Positions 24,298 to 34,990 of a stretch of DNA of 64,000 nt are shown here, piece after piece. The stretch is taken from positions 186,879,283 to 186,943,282 of the forward strand of contig JAQMRL010000001.1 in assembly GCA_035578175.1 (NCBI GenBank), written 5' to 3'. The translations under genes and the position numbers were made by a program. The notes below the pieces were generated by a model. The model was given only the letters and a program-made list of their open reading frames with translations. It was not told where the DNA came from and did no database searches. The DNA comes from Catonia carolina (Eukaryota; Arthropoda; Insecta; Hemiptera; Achilidae). The first letter of the stretch is position 1. Each line of letters opens with the position of its first letter.

Positions 24298-24527
24298 GGT
24301 TAGACACAGACTGCGAGAGTACTACACTGCGAACAAGAGAAACTACAACTGAATCGTCAATCGGAATGTTCTACGAAATAGAAATGAGGTCTAACAATGT
24401 TGCCAACCGATAAACAAAAATTTACCAGCCGTTTAAAAACCGGCGCTCTTTTTGAATCACCCGTTAGTAAGAATAGGGTAATACTTTTAAAACCAGGTAA
24501 GTTTTTAAAAGGAAAGCATTACAATAT

Positions 24528-24945
24528 AAAATAATTTGCATGGTGTTGTTTAGGTTATCAGCTGAAAGGCTAGTTTGAATATCTAGAGGCTTTATTAAGT
24601 AAAACGAGGAGTGGGGTGGTTTACAGTTGCCTTCTTCACAGAGTGAAAAGATGTCTATGCTTATCAGCATGCCAGGCTCTCCGAAAAGCATCTACTTTCC
24701 ACCCTGCAAATGACACCTTCTTTTCATTCACCAAAGGGTTTGGCTGTATAATGAAGTTCATTACTCAGATGAGATAACTTAAATTTGTGTCTTTTACACC
24801 TCTATCTCTTTTGTTCTTAAATGCTTCAGATATAATTGGCTGATCTGGTGATAAGAAACATAAATATTTTTATAGCTCTGGAACTCGCAAATCGAGTGCA
24901 AATAATTTAACACCCCATTTGCTTGTTATGGGCAAAATAATTGCA
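24528..24945 (+). mobile_element. Retroposed repeat B, copy 2, with target duplication
   Basis: Body at 24541-24933 (393 bp), from TGGTGTTGTTTAGG to TTGTTATGGGC. It is flanked by AAAATAATTTGCA (24528-24540) and AAAATAATTGCA (24934-24945), a 12-13-bp duplication with one lost T. This indicates LINE-mediated retroposition, not cut-and-paste. The element has no poly(A) tail. It is non-coding; the minus-strand frame at 24464-24691 crosses the boundary and is not a gene. Confidence 0.82.
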
Positions 24946-26097
24946 CAACAATACTTTCTGCTAAAGCAATATAGTTATTGTTTTAGCATGATCTCTATTA
25001 ATTATATTTAATAACTAGCGCTGTTGGTTTTATTACACAAATATATATCGAAGTCAGTGTAACAAATTATTCTGGTTTCCTATACTGCTTTTATTAATCC
25101 GGATAAATTCGGAATACAGAAAATTATGGATTTTTAGAGCATCGGTTTGAAACAAAAAAATTTTGTTGCATGACACATTTCTTTAGTTTTCTCTTGTTAA
25201 AAACTATTATTTGCCCGTCTAGATTTAACACGTGCTGCTGAAACAAAACTTCTGTAAATATGATTACCCTCATTACCATTAGTAACTGTAAAATAGAGAT
25301 TATTATTATTTCAATATTAGTAAAGTTAATTTAATTACGAATATAATGTTACCATTAGTTAACACGCTGACATGTCCTCAGATTTTAGTTAAATAAATCT
25401 TCGTAAAAGCTTTAGAAAAAATGTATTCAACCTAAAACTTTATGTTTAAGTTAATGAACGTAAGAAAAATAAATGGAATTCACGGGGATTTTACTACAAA
25501 CAGGAGGACAAGTATTTACTTTAAGGGATTGTAATCACAGTTAAAAGCTGTTTTCATAAAATGTAAATGGGAACAAAGGAATTTGTAAGCCAGAAAATTA
25601 TAATTTAAATATAGAAATTTGACTGGTAACATTTGTAAATTGGTATAAATTGTAGGAAGGTAAGCATAACATACATTGAGATTATTATAAAAGTTGAGAG
25701 CAATGGATTCAAGTAAAAACACATTATGGTTACTTTCCCAACGTTTTGATCGTAAATTCACTTTATGAGGACTTTCATACTCAAAATTGTAAAGTCGTAT
25801 TTTACGGAAATATCTTGTTTAAGTCTGTTTTATTCATGACTGACTTCGACGTGGTTCCTGTGCATTATGAACTGAATTTCTGTAGATTAGTCACTACTAT
25901 TATAAATTCTGACGTTTGTATGTTACATCACCTTAGAAAACTAAAATTCAAATTATTAAAAATGTCAATTAAAAGTTTGAATCACTGACTGACCATTTTT
26001 GTTAGCGTTTATAAAGGAACACTCACTTTTAACGATTATGTTGTAACACAATAAAAAAAGCTGCCCTATTTATTGTTGGATAAAATTTGTATTACAT
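24946..26097. other. AT-rich spacer, nothing recognised
   Basis: No coding similarity in any frame that I could recognise. Confidence 0.45.
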
Positions 26098-26331
26098 ATA
26101 TGATAATGAACAGCCAAAACAAAATAAGATTAAATATAAAACTCACCTCAGAGTATTATATTATTTAAAGATCTTTCGTCTCCCTCGGAGACATCATCAG
26201 GAATTTAAAAAAAGGACACTTATCACACAAAACATTAACACAATAGTGGTCGCAGACCACGTCAATTGTTCAAAACAATAGCTATCCTACATCAATCACC
26301 ATTCCGCGCGCAGTTTATTCGGCCGAATAAA
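26098..26331 (-). mobile_element. Penelope-like element, 3' end only
   Basis: Homologous to 19994-20213 from ATATGATAATGAAC through ACTCACCTCAGAGTATTATA and GGTCG-CGACCACGTCAATT to an 18-base perfect palindrome, TTTATTCGGCCGAATAAA, at 26314-26331, where similarity stops. This is a strongly 5'-truncated copy, as expected of retroelements copied from the 3' end. Confidence 0.82.
26174..26200 (-). ncRNA. Hammerhead-ribozyme-like core
   Basis: The minus strand reads CTGATGA, one extra T, a perfect 6-bp stem (GTCTCC with GGAGAC around a 3-base loop), then GAAA. CUGAUGA and GAAA flanking stem II are the invariant core of hammerhead ribozymes, and Penelope-like elements are known to carry minimal hammerheads. 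The extra unpaired base before stem II is unusual. I could not identify convincing stems I and III or a cleavage site, so self-cleavage is not shown. Confidence 0.55.
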
Positions 26332-26405
26332 CATCCAGAATAAGCGACGATTTCAGCGGATGTGGATTGCGGTGGTTTTATCTGGATTAAGGCTAATTAA
26401 AATAA

Positions 26406-26576
26406 AGGGCTGTAAAAATCGACAGTAGAAGGGGACCAGGACACAGAAGAATTTCATGGATGGCCAACCTGAGAGTTTGGTTTGACAAAAGCTCAGAAAA
26501 ACTGTTTATGATGGCTACTAATAAAGCAAGCATTGCCATAATGGTCGACAACCTTCGGAACAGAGAGGCATCCTGA
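26406..26576 (+). pseudogene. LINE ORF2 C-terminal tail fragment
   Basis: The plus strand reads RAVKIDSRRGPGHRRISWM, then ANLRVWFDKSSEKLF and NKASIAIMVDNLRNREAS, ending at a stop at 26574-26576. This matches the tail I know from insect LINE polyproteins: GRRGPGRRR-SWL-NLR-WFG-TT-ELFRAAV-K--IA-MIANIRNG. The fragment is preceded by a stop at 26403-26405 and directly follows the Penelope-like 3' end. It belongs to a different tail type from 14512-14968. Confidence 0.75.
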
Positions 26577-27090
26577 GAAGAGAAGGCTAATTAATAGTTA
26601 TTTTAATTAGGATATATTGTTCGTATTAATTACTCCCTAAAGATCCATCAATAAAAATAACGAATTTTCTTTTTACTTGCTCGTAGACTTATAAAAAATT
26701 TATTGTAACCATAAAATTGAATTTTTTTTAAGCTTCTGATGTCTATTTATGTGTCTGTGTGGGCGAAGAAATTATTTAAATTTTAACTGACTTTAAGTAA
26801 GAGATTATGAGAGTCGGATTTAAAAATCGCAAATATTGGTATGTAAAAAAGTTAGGTTAGATTATGATACTTTTTTTTCACAATTCCCGTATAAATTATA
26901 TTTTAATGGCGATAGGGAATTTTACTTTAAGGAGAAGATGTACGTAGGGGTATATTTTCCGTTTTTAACTACAGGTGTTGTTTGTTATTCAGACCAAGAG
27001 GTCTCTACTCCATTTTCACTTTACACACCGCACAGTTGGGAAATACTACACTATAGAAGGACGCAGTTTGCTCCTTTACTGTCGAAATTT
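26577..27090. other. Spacer, nothing recognised
   Basis: A 104-codon frame at 26836-27150 has no motif I know and overlaps a Jockey fragment on the other strand. Confidence 0.4.
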
Positions 27091-27282
27091 TTAAATTGTC
27101 ATGGATGGTTTTATTGCATACATAAAAGGAACGCCAGAAAGAAGTCTTAAGAATTTTGATTGAAAGGCCTGGATTGACTTTAAGTTACTCTTTGCCGCTA
27201 CTCCAAAGAGCAGGCCACTATAAGTCCAGATTGAACTGGAAAGGGTTTTGTATATTAAAATTTTGGAACAGAAGTTCAATTT
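27091..27282 (-). pseudogene. Jockey-type LINE fragment (end of reverse-transcriptase protein)
   Basis: The minus strand reads NFCSKILIYKTLSSSIWTYS, then GLLFGVAAKSNLKSIQAFQS and KFLRLLSGVPF, then a stop at 27091-27093. The pattern K-L-IYK--LKPIWTYG-QLWG-A--SN-----FQSK-LR is typical of Jockey-like elements of insects. No part of the catalytic reverse transcriptase is seen. A more decayed relative is at 42955-43050. Confidence 0.8.
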
Positions 27283-28381
27283 TGATTGAGGGTTGATTAA
27301 GCAGAAAGTAACATCTGGTGGCGGTTAAGTGCTAAACGTTTTGTACGGAGATAATGCTTCCAAGTTAGTCGCCTGTCAAGCTATAAGCCAAGATATCGCA
27401 CCACTCTAACCTGAGGCATACGATTTTAATTATATAGGTAAAATGAAAAAATTCCTATTTTTATTATACGCGTAAAACCGTTATATTAAAAATAAACATT
27501 TTTGTTGTTCTATTTGAAAGATTTGATAATTTTTTAAACTGACTTTCGTCAGAGACAATTTCAGTGATTTTCTGTTACTGGAATTTCACGTGATTTATTA
27601 GATTTGGTTTAGCCAAAGGGAATGGAGTATATTTGCCAGGGTTATCCTATAACATCCAGTGCAACATTATTAAATATTGAACACCGAATATGCATTTGTA
27701 TCTAAATGTGAACGGATGGACATCGGGAACAGGACGGAAATCTCATGACAAGAAATGAGGGCATGACGATGTAAATAATGGAATCGATTATTTTTAGGAG
27801 TTAAGGGTTATACATATATATGACAGAATAGGGGTTTCTTTAGCTGATTTATATAGGTAGCGTTGAGATCGTGAATTATTTGCCAATATGATTTATGGCT
27901 TACAACCTGCTTCAAAACCTCCATCTTAAAACTATCTTATTGAAATTTGTTTTATGACGTTCTGTCAAAATATATTACTGCAGAAATTCATTGTCAGCTG
28001 TTATATTTTACGAAAATGTTATAAGTTCGCTTTACTTTAAACTCTAAACGATCTATTTACACGATTTTTTTTAATAATTCCACTTAGAGAAATATTCCAC
28101 ATTTTAATTAAACCTATATTCAGTTGTCGTTTAGTTGATCTTAATGTTTAGAATAATTAGTTATATTTTTCATCGTTTGAGAAAAGGAAATAAAATAATT
28201 ATTATTCACTAATCTTGCAAATTATTTGTAAATGATAACAGTCAAGATCTGTCTTAACCTTTACAAGAACAATATACATTTTAAAATACTGTCTAACAAT
28301 TTTAGTTATCAGATCTCATGGAATAATTTATTAACAAACTTCAGAGTCCAGCTCTCTTAGCATTTGAAGAACAACCGTTTA
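27283..28381. other. Spacer, nothing recognised
   Basis: No boundary, repeat or coding similarity found. Confidence 0.4.
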
Positions 28382-29173
28382 ATACAGAGTGATTTTTTGG
28401 TCTTGTTATCCAATTATTAATGTCTGGTAATTTTTTTTCTAAGAAAGGTAAATTTTGTTTTGTGATACGAAGTTGGTAATCCTACTTAACCGGTATAGAT
28501 ATAGCAGTGTGAGTTGATTCTCCTTGAGCTGTGTAAAATATTGTGCAGTTTTCGGTCGTGTTACGAACAAAATGTCTTTCACCCTAGAACAATCGCTTGT
28601 TTAAATCTGGAGGCTGAAGCTCTTGGACTAATTGTACGCGATACGGATATAATTTCAATTTTTAGCAGCTCTTTGAACACTCGAATATGACAAACCAACT
28701 TTCGAAGTTAGTTTTCGTAAACTTTTCTGTGCAGGATTGAGCAATTTTATTTTCACATTCTCTAAAAGTCATCTGTCAAGAGAGTTGCTCGACCACTAAG
28801 TTTTTTACGTTTCGCAAACACTACCTGTCTCTCGAAAAAGGTTTGTTGGCCTAGAAATTGATATTTTTTCTGGTGGAGGAACACTGACAAATTTAATTTG
28901 AAATGATTCTTTCACACTCGCGTACGATAAAATATTGTTCAAGAATGAAAACACCCGTTGTTCTAGGGTAAAAGATATTCTATTTATAACACGACCGGAA
29001 ACGGTACAAAATTTTACACAGCTCAAGGAGAATCAACTCACACTGCCGTATCTATAGTCTACCGGATGAGTAGGGCTACCAACTTCGTGTCACAAAACAA
29101 AATTTCCCTTTCTTAGTAAAAATGATCAGACATTAACAATTGGGTAACAGAACTAAAAAATCACTTTGTTTTA
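28382..29173 (-). mobile_element. Fold-back Tc1/mariner-like deletion derivative, arms over 200 bp
   Basis: TA flanks at 28380-28381 and 29174-29175. Left end ATACAGAGTGATTTTTT and reversed right end TAAAACAAAGTGATTTTTT continue into matching arms of over 200 bases (28382 to about 28603, and about 28968-29173), including GTGTGAGTTGATTCTCCTTG. The right arm contains the start of the transposase, so the left arm carries an inverted copy of the same coding start. The arms differ by scattered substitutions and a few small indels. Confidence 0.87.
28604..29026 (-). pseudogene. Tc1/mariner-like transposase, N-terminal DNA-binding part (broken)
   Basis: The minus strand reads SFTLEQRVFSFLNNILSYAS, then VKESFQIKFVSVPPPEKISI and LFRETGSVCET, followed by a stop at 28805-28807 and then SLRKLTSK-VGLSYSSVQ, YRVQLVQELQPPDLNKR in shifted frames. 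The pattern FTLEQRVFILE---S-SY--VK--F--KFP---VP-KSTI-RLI-RFRETGSV is the helix-turn-helix region of a transposase group related to DD41D elements. Coding similarity stops at PPDLNKR, just before where the catalytic domain should begin. The sequence then runs into the inverted arm. No catalytic residues remain. Confidence 0.78.
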
Positions 29174-29175
29174 TA

Positions 29176-29830
29176 CATTTACAGTGTCTATTCTTTCCAT
29201 TAAGGAAAATATTTCAATGTAAAGGCTTTGAAATTTGTTTTGGCAACACCAGAAAAACTGAATACAGTCAAATTAGACAATTTTAATTACAACACGCTTA
29301 TAACCATACCTATTCTGAAATTATAAGAGGGCGTCGCATTCAAGTTTGGTAGAGTGATATTGAAAATGTTTCTTATTCAGCGATCTTATTTTTTTCTGTT
29401 TAAATGTGAATGTTACGTAAATACGTTGTTCCCTCACATTTGTAATAATGTTCCTAATTGCCAATTTCAGTTATTATTTTTTTCAATGAGAATGTTAAAA
29501 ATTGGTATTGAAGTGACTTAATAATTAATTTGTTTAAGTCTAATACTAATGTGAAGGCTTGTTACTGATTTTAAAGACCCAATTTTTAATTGTACAAGAC
29601 TATTATTAATTAAAATGGTCATAATAATGAAATTATAAAAGTATAACTTTAATAATTAACGGCGGAAATCCTACTAATGATTGGTATCTTCCTTTAACGT
29701 CTAATGTCATGTTTAAAAATATAAATTGTATGCAAATTTACTGGTTGTGCAAAACCGCACAGTTGTAAATAAAAACAAAGTAAAAAAAATTGCACAAGTA
29801 AGTGTAATTTAGTATTGTTATTTTCCAAAA
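29176..29830. other. AT-rich spacer, nothing recognised
   Basis: No structure seen. Confidence 0.45.
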
Positions 29831-30134
29831 CGACCCGGTTTGCTCTGGTGGTAAGTCGTCACTACGTATCAGCTGTTTAACAATTGATAACAGTATACAA
29901 CTGTTAACAGTTTAAAAGTTTCGGGAACACGTTCCGTGGTTCAAAGCCCAGTAAACGTAACTACTTTTATATGATTTTAAACACTAGACCATGTTTACCG
30001 GTGTACTTTGATGATTAAAGATTAATTGACTATACTCACTCACTAATGATCGGCCTAAGTCTGTACAGGACTGTACCTCATCTACACGTCACCAATATCA
30101 TTCTCATGTTATTGGATCATGAAGTTGATTATTC

Positions 30135-32985
30135 TTTTTACTTTCTCTTGCCTATATGAATATATAGGAAGGAAAGTATTGTTTTCATGTCGATTTTTCG
30201 AAATCGAGTTTGTAACATTTTTAAATTAATGTTACTTAATTTTTATTATTAATATTTTTCCTTTTCTGTCTTGTTGCATTTAAATTTTGTTATCTTTTAA
30301 TGTCGCCGTAATCCGTTATCTCGTTATCGATTTGCATTTCATTCTGTCTTTGTACTGCCGACTGCTGTTATCTGTATTCTGTCGTGTCGGATCTGTCTCT
30401 TCCTGCTTTTCATGTTCTAGGGGACATGTCTATCGGGATGGAGGGGGTCGGTGACGTCAGAACCGAGGTTTCCTTTTGAGAAATTGGGTTTTCTCGCTCT
30501 CTCTTAGCAATTGGTCAGGAAGATGTACGGGTCTTAAATTTGTATGTGCCGTAATATTTTTTTTTGAGTCTTTTCGGGGCGTAGTTATGCTGCTGTGCTG
30601 TTTGACTAATTGCTATCCCGTTTTTACGGTAAGTCTCTTTCTTTCTTTTGCTGGTAGTTAAAACCCATTGAAGCCGAAAATGTTTTTTTTTAAATTTTGT
30701 AAATTTTGTAAACCCCTTTTGGGTAATTTAAATTTTTTTTAAATTTTAACTTAATGCTTTTCTTAAAGTTGCTATTAAATTTTTTTTATCTTTTTCTGTG
30801 CTGTTGGGGTTTATCTACTTTTTATTCTTTTGTTTGTCTTTTGCGGTGGCCCTCATTTTCTAGTCCTGGTTTTCTGCTCTTTGCAGGGACCAGCTTTGGG
30901 GTGCTGATTCTTCCATTTCTTACTTATCTAACCCTTATGATGCGGCATGAAATCCAAATGGTTAATTTTGGATTTTCCAGCTTTACCCGAAAGCCTCGCA
31001 TTCAAATACTTTAATACTACTCATCTGTAATTCATTTTTTTTTTTTTGGGACAAGATAAAATTTTCCTGTTTCCGAATTATCGGCAATGATTAACTTGGA
31101 TTCTCAAATTTTTAAAATGGACACGTCGCCCTTTTGCTTGAACTTGTCTGCAGCTAGTTAACTAGCAAAGTTCTTCCGGGATCGTCCTATTTTCTTCATA
31201 TTCTACTCTTCTTTCTTTTATAAAAATTACTAATTTTAAATATTAGTTATAAAATGTAATTTCATTATTATTATTATTATTTTGTAAATCATAATATGAT
31301 TCTAAATTTTCTCATGCTTGCGAAAGTATGCAATTTTGCATAATCTGGTCAAAACATGTTTTGCACCTACCTCATTATCTAATTATTGTATTAATTTTGG
31401 CTTTCTATAAATATGTTTCTTTATCATTATAAAAAAAAACCATGATATTATTTTAACAAATTATTGCATAAATGATGATTTTGGTAAAATTAAATTCTGT
31501 TACACAAAAATATTTTGTGTTTCCTATAATGTAACTAATTTTGTTTTTTTTTCTAAAATTTTTTAAACTATAAGATCAAAATTTGAAGTAATAATCTAAT
31601 CATGTTTTTTTTATTTATTTAAATTTTATTAATCTCTTTTATAAAAAATCTGATTATTTTCTGATTTTTATTTGATTCATTTATAATTATTATTATTATA
31701 ATACCGAATTGGTCTTTTACTTAACGATTTTCTCAAATCGCTATTCTGGATCCAGTGCTAAGCATGCTAAAATAATTAATTATTGAGCTCATATCTTATT
31801 ATTATATTTAATTAATTAATTACGGTAAATTCTATATAATATTTTGCGTAACTTTGTAATTTTCTTTTTTACTGAATTTAAAATTTATTGTCGTTTACAT
31901 TTACCAAGTTTACCTAATCTATAAATTTAATTGTATTAAATTTTTTTACTAATTCAAATCTATTTTGTTAATCTTTTTCTTTACACCACATCACCGCAGT
32001 CTCTCTTTTTTTTGGGGTGTTTTTTTTTCTTTCTTGTCCCCTGTGCCAATTTTGCTTTGGTAGCGATACTTTGGAGTTTCGCGTGAGCAAAAGGGGGTTA
32101 CAAGTTTTCACCGGATCTATACGTTTTCAGACCCCCTGAACCCAAAAAATATGTTTTTAGCGATTGGTCTGTGTGTGTGTCTGTGTGTGTGTGTGTCTGT
32201 GTGAACAGAATATCTCAAGAACGGAACATCGTACGAACTTGAAACTTAAGTTACGTAGGCCTACCACTACCGGACTCGACACGAACATTTTCATCAAAAT
32301 CGGTCAACCGGAAGTGGTAGTTTATTCGTGTAATTTTTCACTTTTTTGCGATTTTCTCAAAAACTGGTCCTACGATTTTTTTAAAAATCGCCTGGTTTAC
32401 TCGATTTTTTATTCTCTACAAGATAGGGTAGGCGTCATGTTTGCTGAAATTCTGGGTGAGGCCTGTTTTCACGTAAAAACGTTGTTTTTTTACGATTACA
32501 GCTTTAATATGCATTTTAGCGCAAAACTTTATATAATAAAAGTTGTAGAGAATTAAAAATTCTACAACTTTTATTTCAAACAAGTTTTTGTATAACGCTT
32601 AGTTTAGCGGAAATTTGCGATTTTCTGTTTTTTTTCTCACGAAAATGTGTGAAAAATTGATTTTTTTAAGATTTCGGCCTTAGTATGCATTTTACGACAA
32701 AAGTGTATATAATTTAATTTATAGAAAATTAAAAGATCTACAACTTTTATTTAAAGAATTTTTCTCTACAGAGCCTAGTTTAGAGAGAAAGAGTGATTTT
32801 CCGTATTTCTAAGCCAAACTGAGGTTGATTTTCATTTTGCATCATTCACTCATGATTAAAATAAGGTTATGTTTTTGAGGTTAGTTTTTTGTTTATTTCT
32901 AATATTTTATTAATAATGTTAGGTTTATTGTTAATTATTTGCATTGGCAAGAGAAAGTTGTGTGAGTGTTTCACACCAGATTTTT
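30135..32985 (+). mobile_element. Repeat A, copy 4, inserted in a SINE and split by an LTR
   Basis: Starts with a T-run and ACTTTCTCTTGCC at 30135-30152 and ends CACCAGATTTTT at 32974-32985. The L1 LTR interrupts it after AAATCGAG; the sequence resumes as TTTTCACCGGATC at 32105. Its own length is about 960 bp. A (GT)n microsatellite is at 32169-32204. The second half has two related subrepeats, each with ATGCATTTTA and AAAAGTTGTAG or CTACAACTTTT (about 32487-32675 and 32676-32830). Because it sits inside a recognisable SINE, this copy gives the best estimate of the true ends. Confidence 0.82.
30207..32106 (+). mobile_element. Solo LTR, family L1, with 4-bp target duplication AGTT
   Basis: LTR at 30211-32102 (1892 bp), from TGTAACATTTTT to GGGGGTTACA, flanked by AGTT at 30207-30210 and 32103-32106. 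The pre-insertion sequence AAATCGAGTTTTCACCGG is restored exactly, as in other repeat A copies. The internal landmarks of the family are present: GTTAC at about base 20 and CCGTAA at about base 98. No coding domains are seen; the frames at 30476-30661 and 30754-31014 lie inside the LTR and show no motif. It is the youngest layer of the nest. Confidence 0.87.
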
Positions 32986-33477
32986 AAATTGAGGAAATTG
33001 CAACGTGCGCATGTTAGGGATAGAAAAAAATTATTAAACATAAATTTTCAGCTTAACATGAATCTAGGTAGAAACTGCATAACGGTTAGTTTAAACCTGA
33101 TGATTTTTTATTTTTCTTGCCCTGTATGAAATGTAGGGAAAGGAAATTATTGTTTTCATGTTCATTTTTCGAAATCGAATGTTTATCCGTAATCCACATG
33201 TGCAGGTCTCCTAAAGCAAAACACCTGTTTTTAGCGATTTGGTTTATGTGCATCTGTGCGTATGAACAAAATAACACAAGAACAAAAAATCTTGTCACGC
33301 CAAAATTTAGAACTTAAGTTAGTTATCATAAAAGAACCCGACGAAAACATTTTCATCGTGCCTCAACTGGAAAGAGTTGTTTATTCGTAGAATTTTTCAC
33401 TTTTTTGTGATTTTCTCAAATATTGCTACTAAGATTTTGTTTCAAATCACCTCATTTACTACATCATTTGTGCTTTA

Positions 33478-33548
33478 TTAAACGGGATCACTAATCCCGT
33501 TTAAATTGAATTTCAGTAGCCTTGCCACTAGCAAGGCTACTGAAATTC
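33478..33548. repeat. Twin hairpins sharing a CACTA loop
   Basis: First hairpin: 11-bp arms at 33478-33488 and 33494-33504 around CACTA. Second hairpin: 18-bp perfect arms at 33508-33525 and 33531-33548, also around CACTA. Comparison with repeat A copies 4 and 6 suggests the ancestral order was left arm, CACTA, right arm. The segment 33494-33525 is then an added inverted piece between two CACTA copies. Confidence 0.85.
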
Positions 33549-33672
33549 GTGGGGGCGTGCTCGCGTGATAGAGAATTTTTTTTTAAGAACAAAGCCTTAA
33601 TATGCATTTTAGCTCAAAAGTGTATATCAAAGTTATAGAAAAATAAAACCTACAACTTTTAATAGAAGTGTT

Positions 33673-33716
33673 AAGTTTAATACACTTCAAGTAAATACTT
33701 GAAGTGTATTAAACTT
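33673..33716. repeat. 44-base perfect palindrome
   Basis: Arms of 21 bp (33673-33693 and 33696-33716) around AA. They begin AAGTTTAATACACTTC. It lies in repeat A copy 5, where other copies have only a short AAAAGTTGTAG block. Confidence 0.88.
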
Positions 33717-33881
33717 TTTTACTGAGTTTTACTTAGTGTCAATCAGGAATTTTTCCCATTTTGCTCATTGAAATCGAAACAAATTATTTACTTAAGATTG
33801 AGGCCTCAAAACGCATTTTAGGGCAAAAGCGTACATATTAACGTTTCAGAAATTTAAGAACCAAGAATTTTTTTGTAAACG

Positions 33882-34880
33882 CTTTCTACTTTTGCCTATA
33901 CCAATATATAGGAAGGAAATATTGTTTTCATGTTGATTTTTCGAAATCAAGTTTTAACCGGATATACATGTTTTCATTCCCATTGAAGCGAAAAACCATG
34001 GTTTGTATGGTCTGTGTGTGTGTGTGTGTGTGTATGTGAACAAAATATCTCAAGAAGGCATACCGTACGAAGTTGAAACTTGAAATTTACGTAGATTACC
34101 ACTACCGGACCGGACGCAAACATTTTCATCAAAATCGGTCAACCGGAAGTAATAGTTTATGTTCAAGTCATTTTTAACTTTTTTGCGATTTTCTCAGAAA
34201 CGGCTCCTACGATTTTTTAAAAATCGCCTCATTTACTACATGTTTATGCTCTAAAAGATTGAGTAGGTGCCATGACTGCTGAAATTCTTGGGGAGACTGT
34301 TCTCTCGTAGAAAAGAAATGTTTTTTTAAGTTTGCACCCTTAATATGCATTTTAGGGAAAAAGTGTATATAATATATACACTTTTCTACTATATACACAT
34401 TTTCTACTTCTTTGATCATATTATGATCAAAGAAGTAGAAAATGTAAAACCTAAAACTTATATTTTAAACATTTCTTTGTATAGGTAATGCTTATTTTAG
34501 TGGTAATTAGTGATTATTTCTGTTTTTTTTTTTTTTCATGAAAATCTGTAATAAATGGAATTTTCGAAATTTCGGCCGTAGTATGCAATATACGAAAAAA
34601 GTATAGTATATTCAAATTTATAGGAAATTAAAAGATCTACAACTTTCTTTTGAGCAATTTTTTCTACAGAGTCTAGTTTAGTGTGAAAGAGTGATTTCCG
34701 TATTATTAAGCCCAACTACGGTTGATTTTCATTTTGCATCATTCACTCATGATTAAAATAAGGTAATGTTTTTGAGGTCTTTTTTTGTTTATTTCTAATA
34801 TTTTATTACTAATGTTAGGTCATATTGTTCATTATTTGCATTGGCAAGAGAAAGTTGTGTGTGTTTCACACCAGATTTTT
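33882..34880 (+). mobile_element. Repeat A, copy 6
   Basis: Runs from CTTTCTACTTTTGCC at 33882 to CACCAGATTTTT at 34869-34880. It has a (TG)n at 34012-34037, the conserved ATCAAAATCGGTCAACCGG block at about 34127, and two internal subrepeats. Copy-specific twin hairpins are at 34359-34445. A chance minus-strand frame at 34207-34419 is not a gene. Confidence 0.82.
34359..34445. repeat. Twin hairpins in repeat A copy 6
   Basis: First hairpin: 12-bp perfect arms at 34359-34370 and 34374-34385 around AAT. Second hairpin: 23-bp perfect arms at 34397-34419 and 34423-34445 around ATT. The layout is the same as at 33478-33548, although the arm sequences are unrelated. Confidence 0.85.
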
Positions 34881-34923
34881 TTCTATTACAGAGTTTAATT
34901 TCTTTAACAGAGATTGTTTTACA

Positions 34924-34990
34924 TTGGCGTCATCCACTCAAGATTAAAGTTAGGTCATGTTTTTCATTATTTACATTGGTAAGAGTAGGT
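34924..34990 (+). mobile_element. Repeat A, 3' fragment
   Basis: Matches the 3' part of repeat A: CATTGGCGTCATCCACTCA, then AGGTCATGTTTTTCATTATT and CATTGGTAAGAG. It follows copy 6 directly. Confidence 0.6.

Larger units (their letters stand above)
21376..24462 (-). mobile_element. Tc1/mariner DD41D element split by an LTR insertion
   Basis: Terminal inverted repeats GGTGATTCAAAAAGAGCGCC at 21376-21395 and its exact reverse complement ending at 24461, extending for about 26 bases in all. The left end is preceded by TA; the right flank no longer shows it. Without the 1728-bp LTR and its duplicated TCAT the element is about 1355 bp, a normal length for this superfamily. The transposase is on the minus strand in two blocks. 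Confidence 0.9.
29831..33030 (+). mobile_element. SINE family 1, copy 2, split by repeat A
   Basis: The SINE is in two pieces: 29831-30134 and 32986-33030. The first has the A-box region TGCTCTGGTGGTAAGTCG, a B-box-like GTTCAAAGCCC, then TACCGGTGTACTTTGATG and TCATTCTCATGTTATTGG. The second has ATTGCAACGTGCGCATGTTAGG. Together they match the intact copy at 10015-10334 in order, with the break after GTTGATTATTC. Repeat A copy 4 lies exactly between the pieces, so this SINE is the oldest layer of a three-level nest. Confidence 0.85.
33111..33870 (+). mobile_element. Repeat A, copy 5, with twin hairpins
   Basis: Starts with the T-run and CTTGCCCTGTATG at 33111 and loses similarity at about 33870, just before copy 6, so it is truncated at the 3' end. 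The microsatellite site is nearly empty here (ATGTGCATCTGTGCG). Two adjacent hairpins at 33478-33548 and a 44-base perfect palindrome at 33673-33716 are copy-specific. Confidence 0.75.

Noticed and set aside
26836..27150. 104-codon plus-strand frame
   Set aside because: No motif seen and it overlaps the recognisable Jockey fragment on the minus strand.
30476..31014. Two hydrophobic frames of 61 and 86 codons
   Set aside because: Inside a solo LTR, T-rich, no motif, and probably a by-product of composition.
33478..34445. CRISPR array or repeat-spacer structure in the hairpin cluster
   Set aside because: There are no regularly spaced identical repeats; the arms differ between hairpins, and the sequence is eukaryotic transposon.
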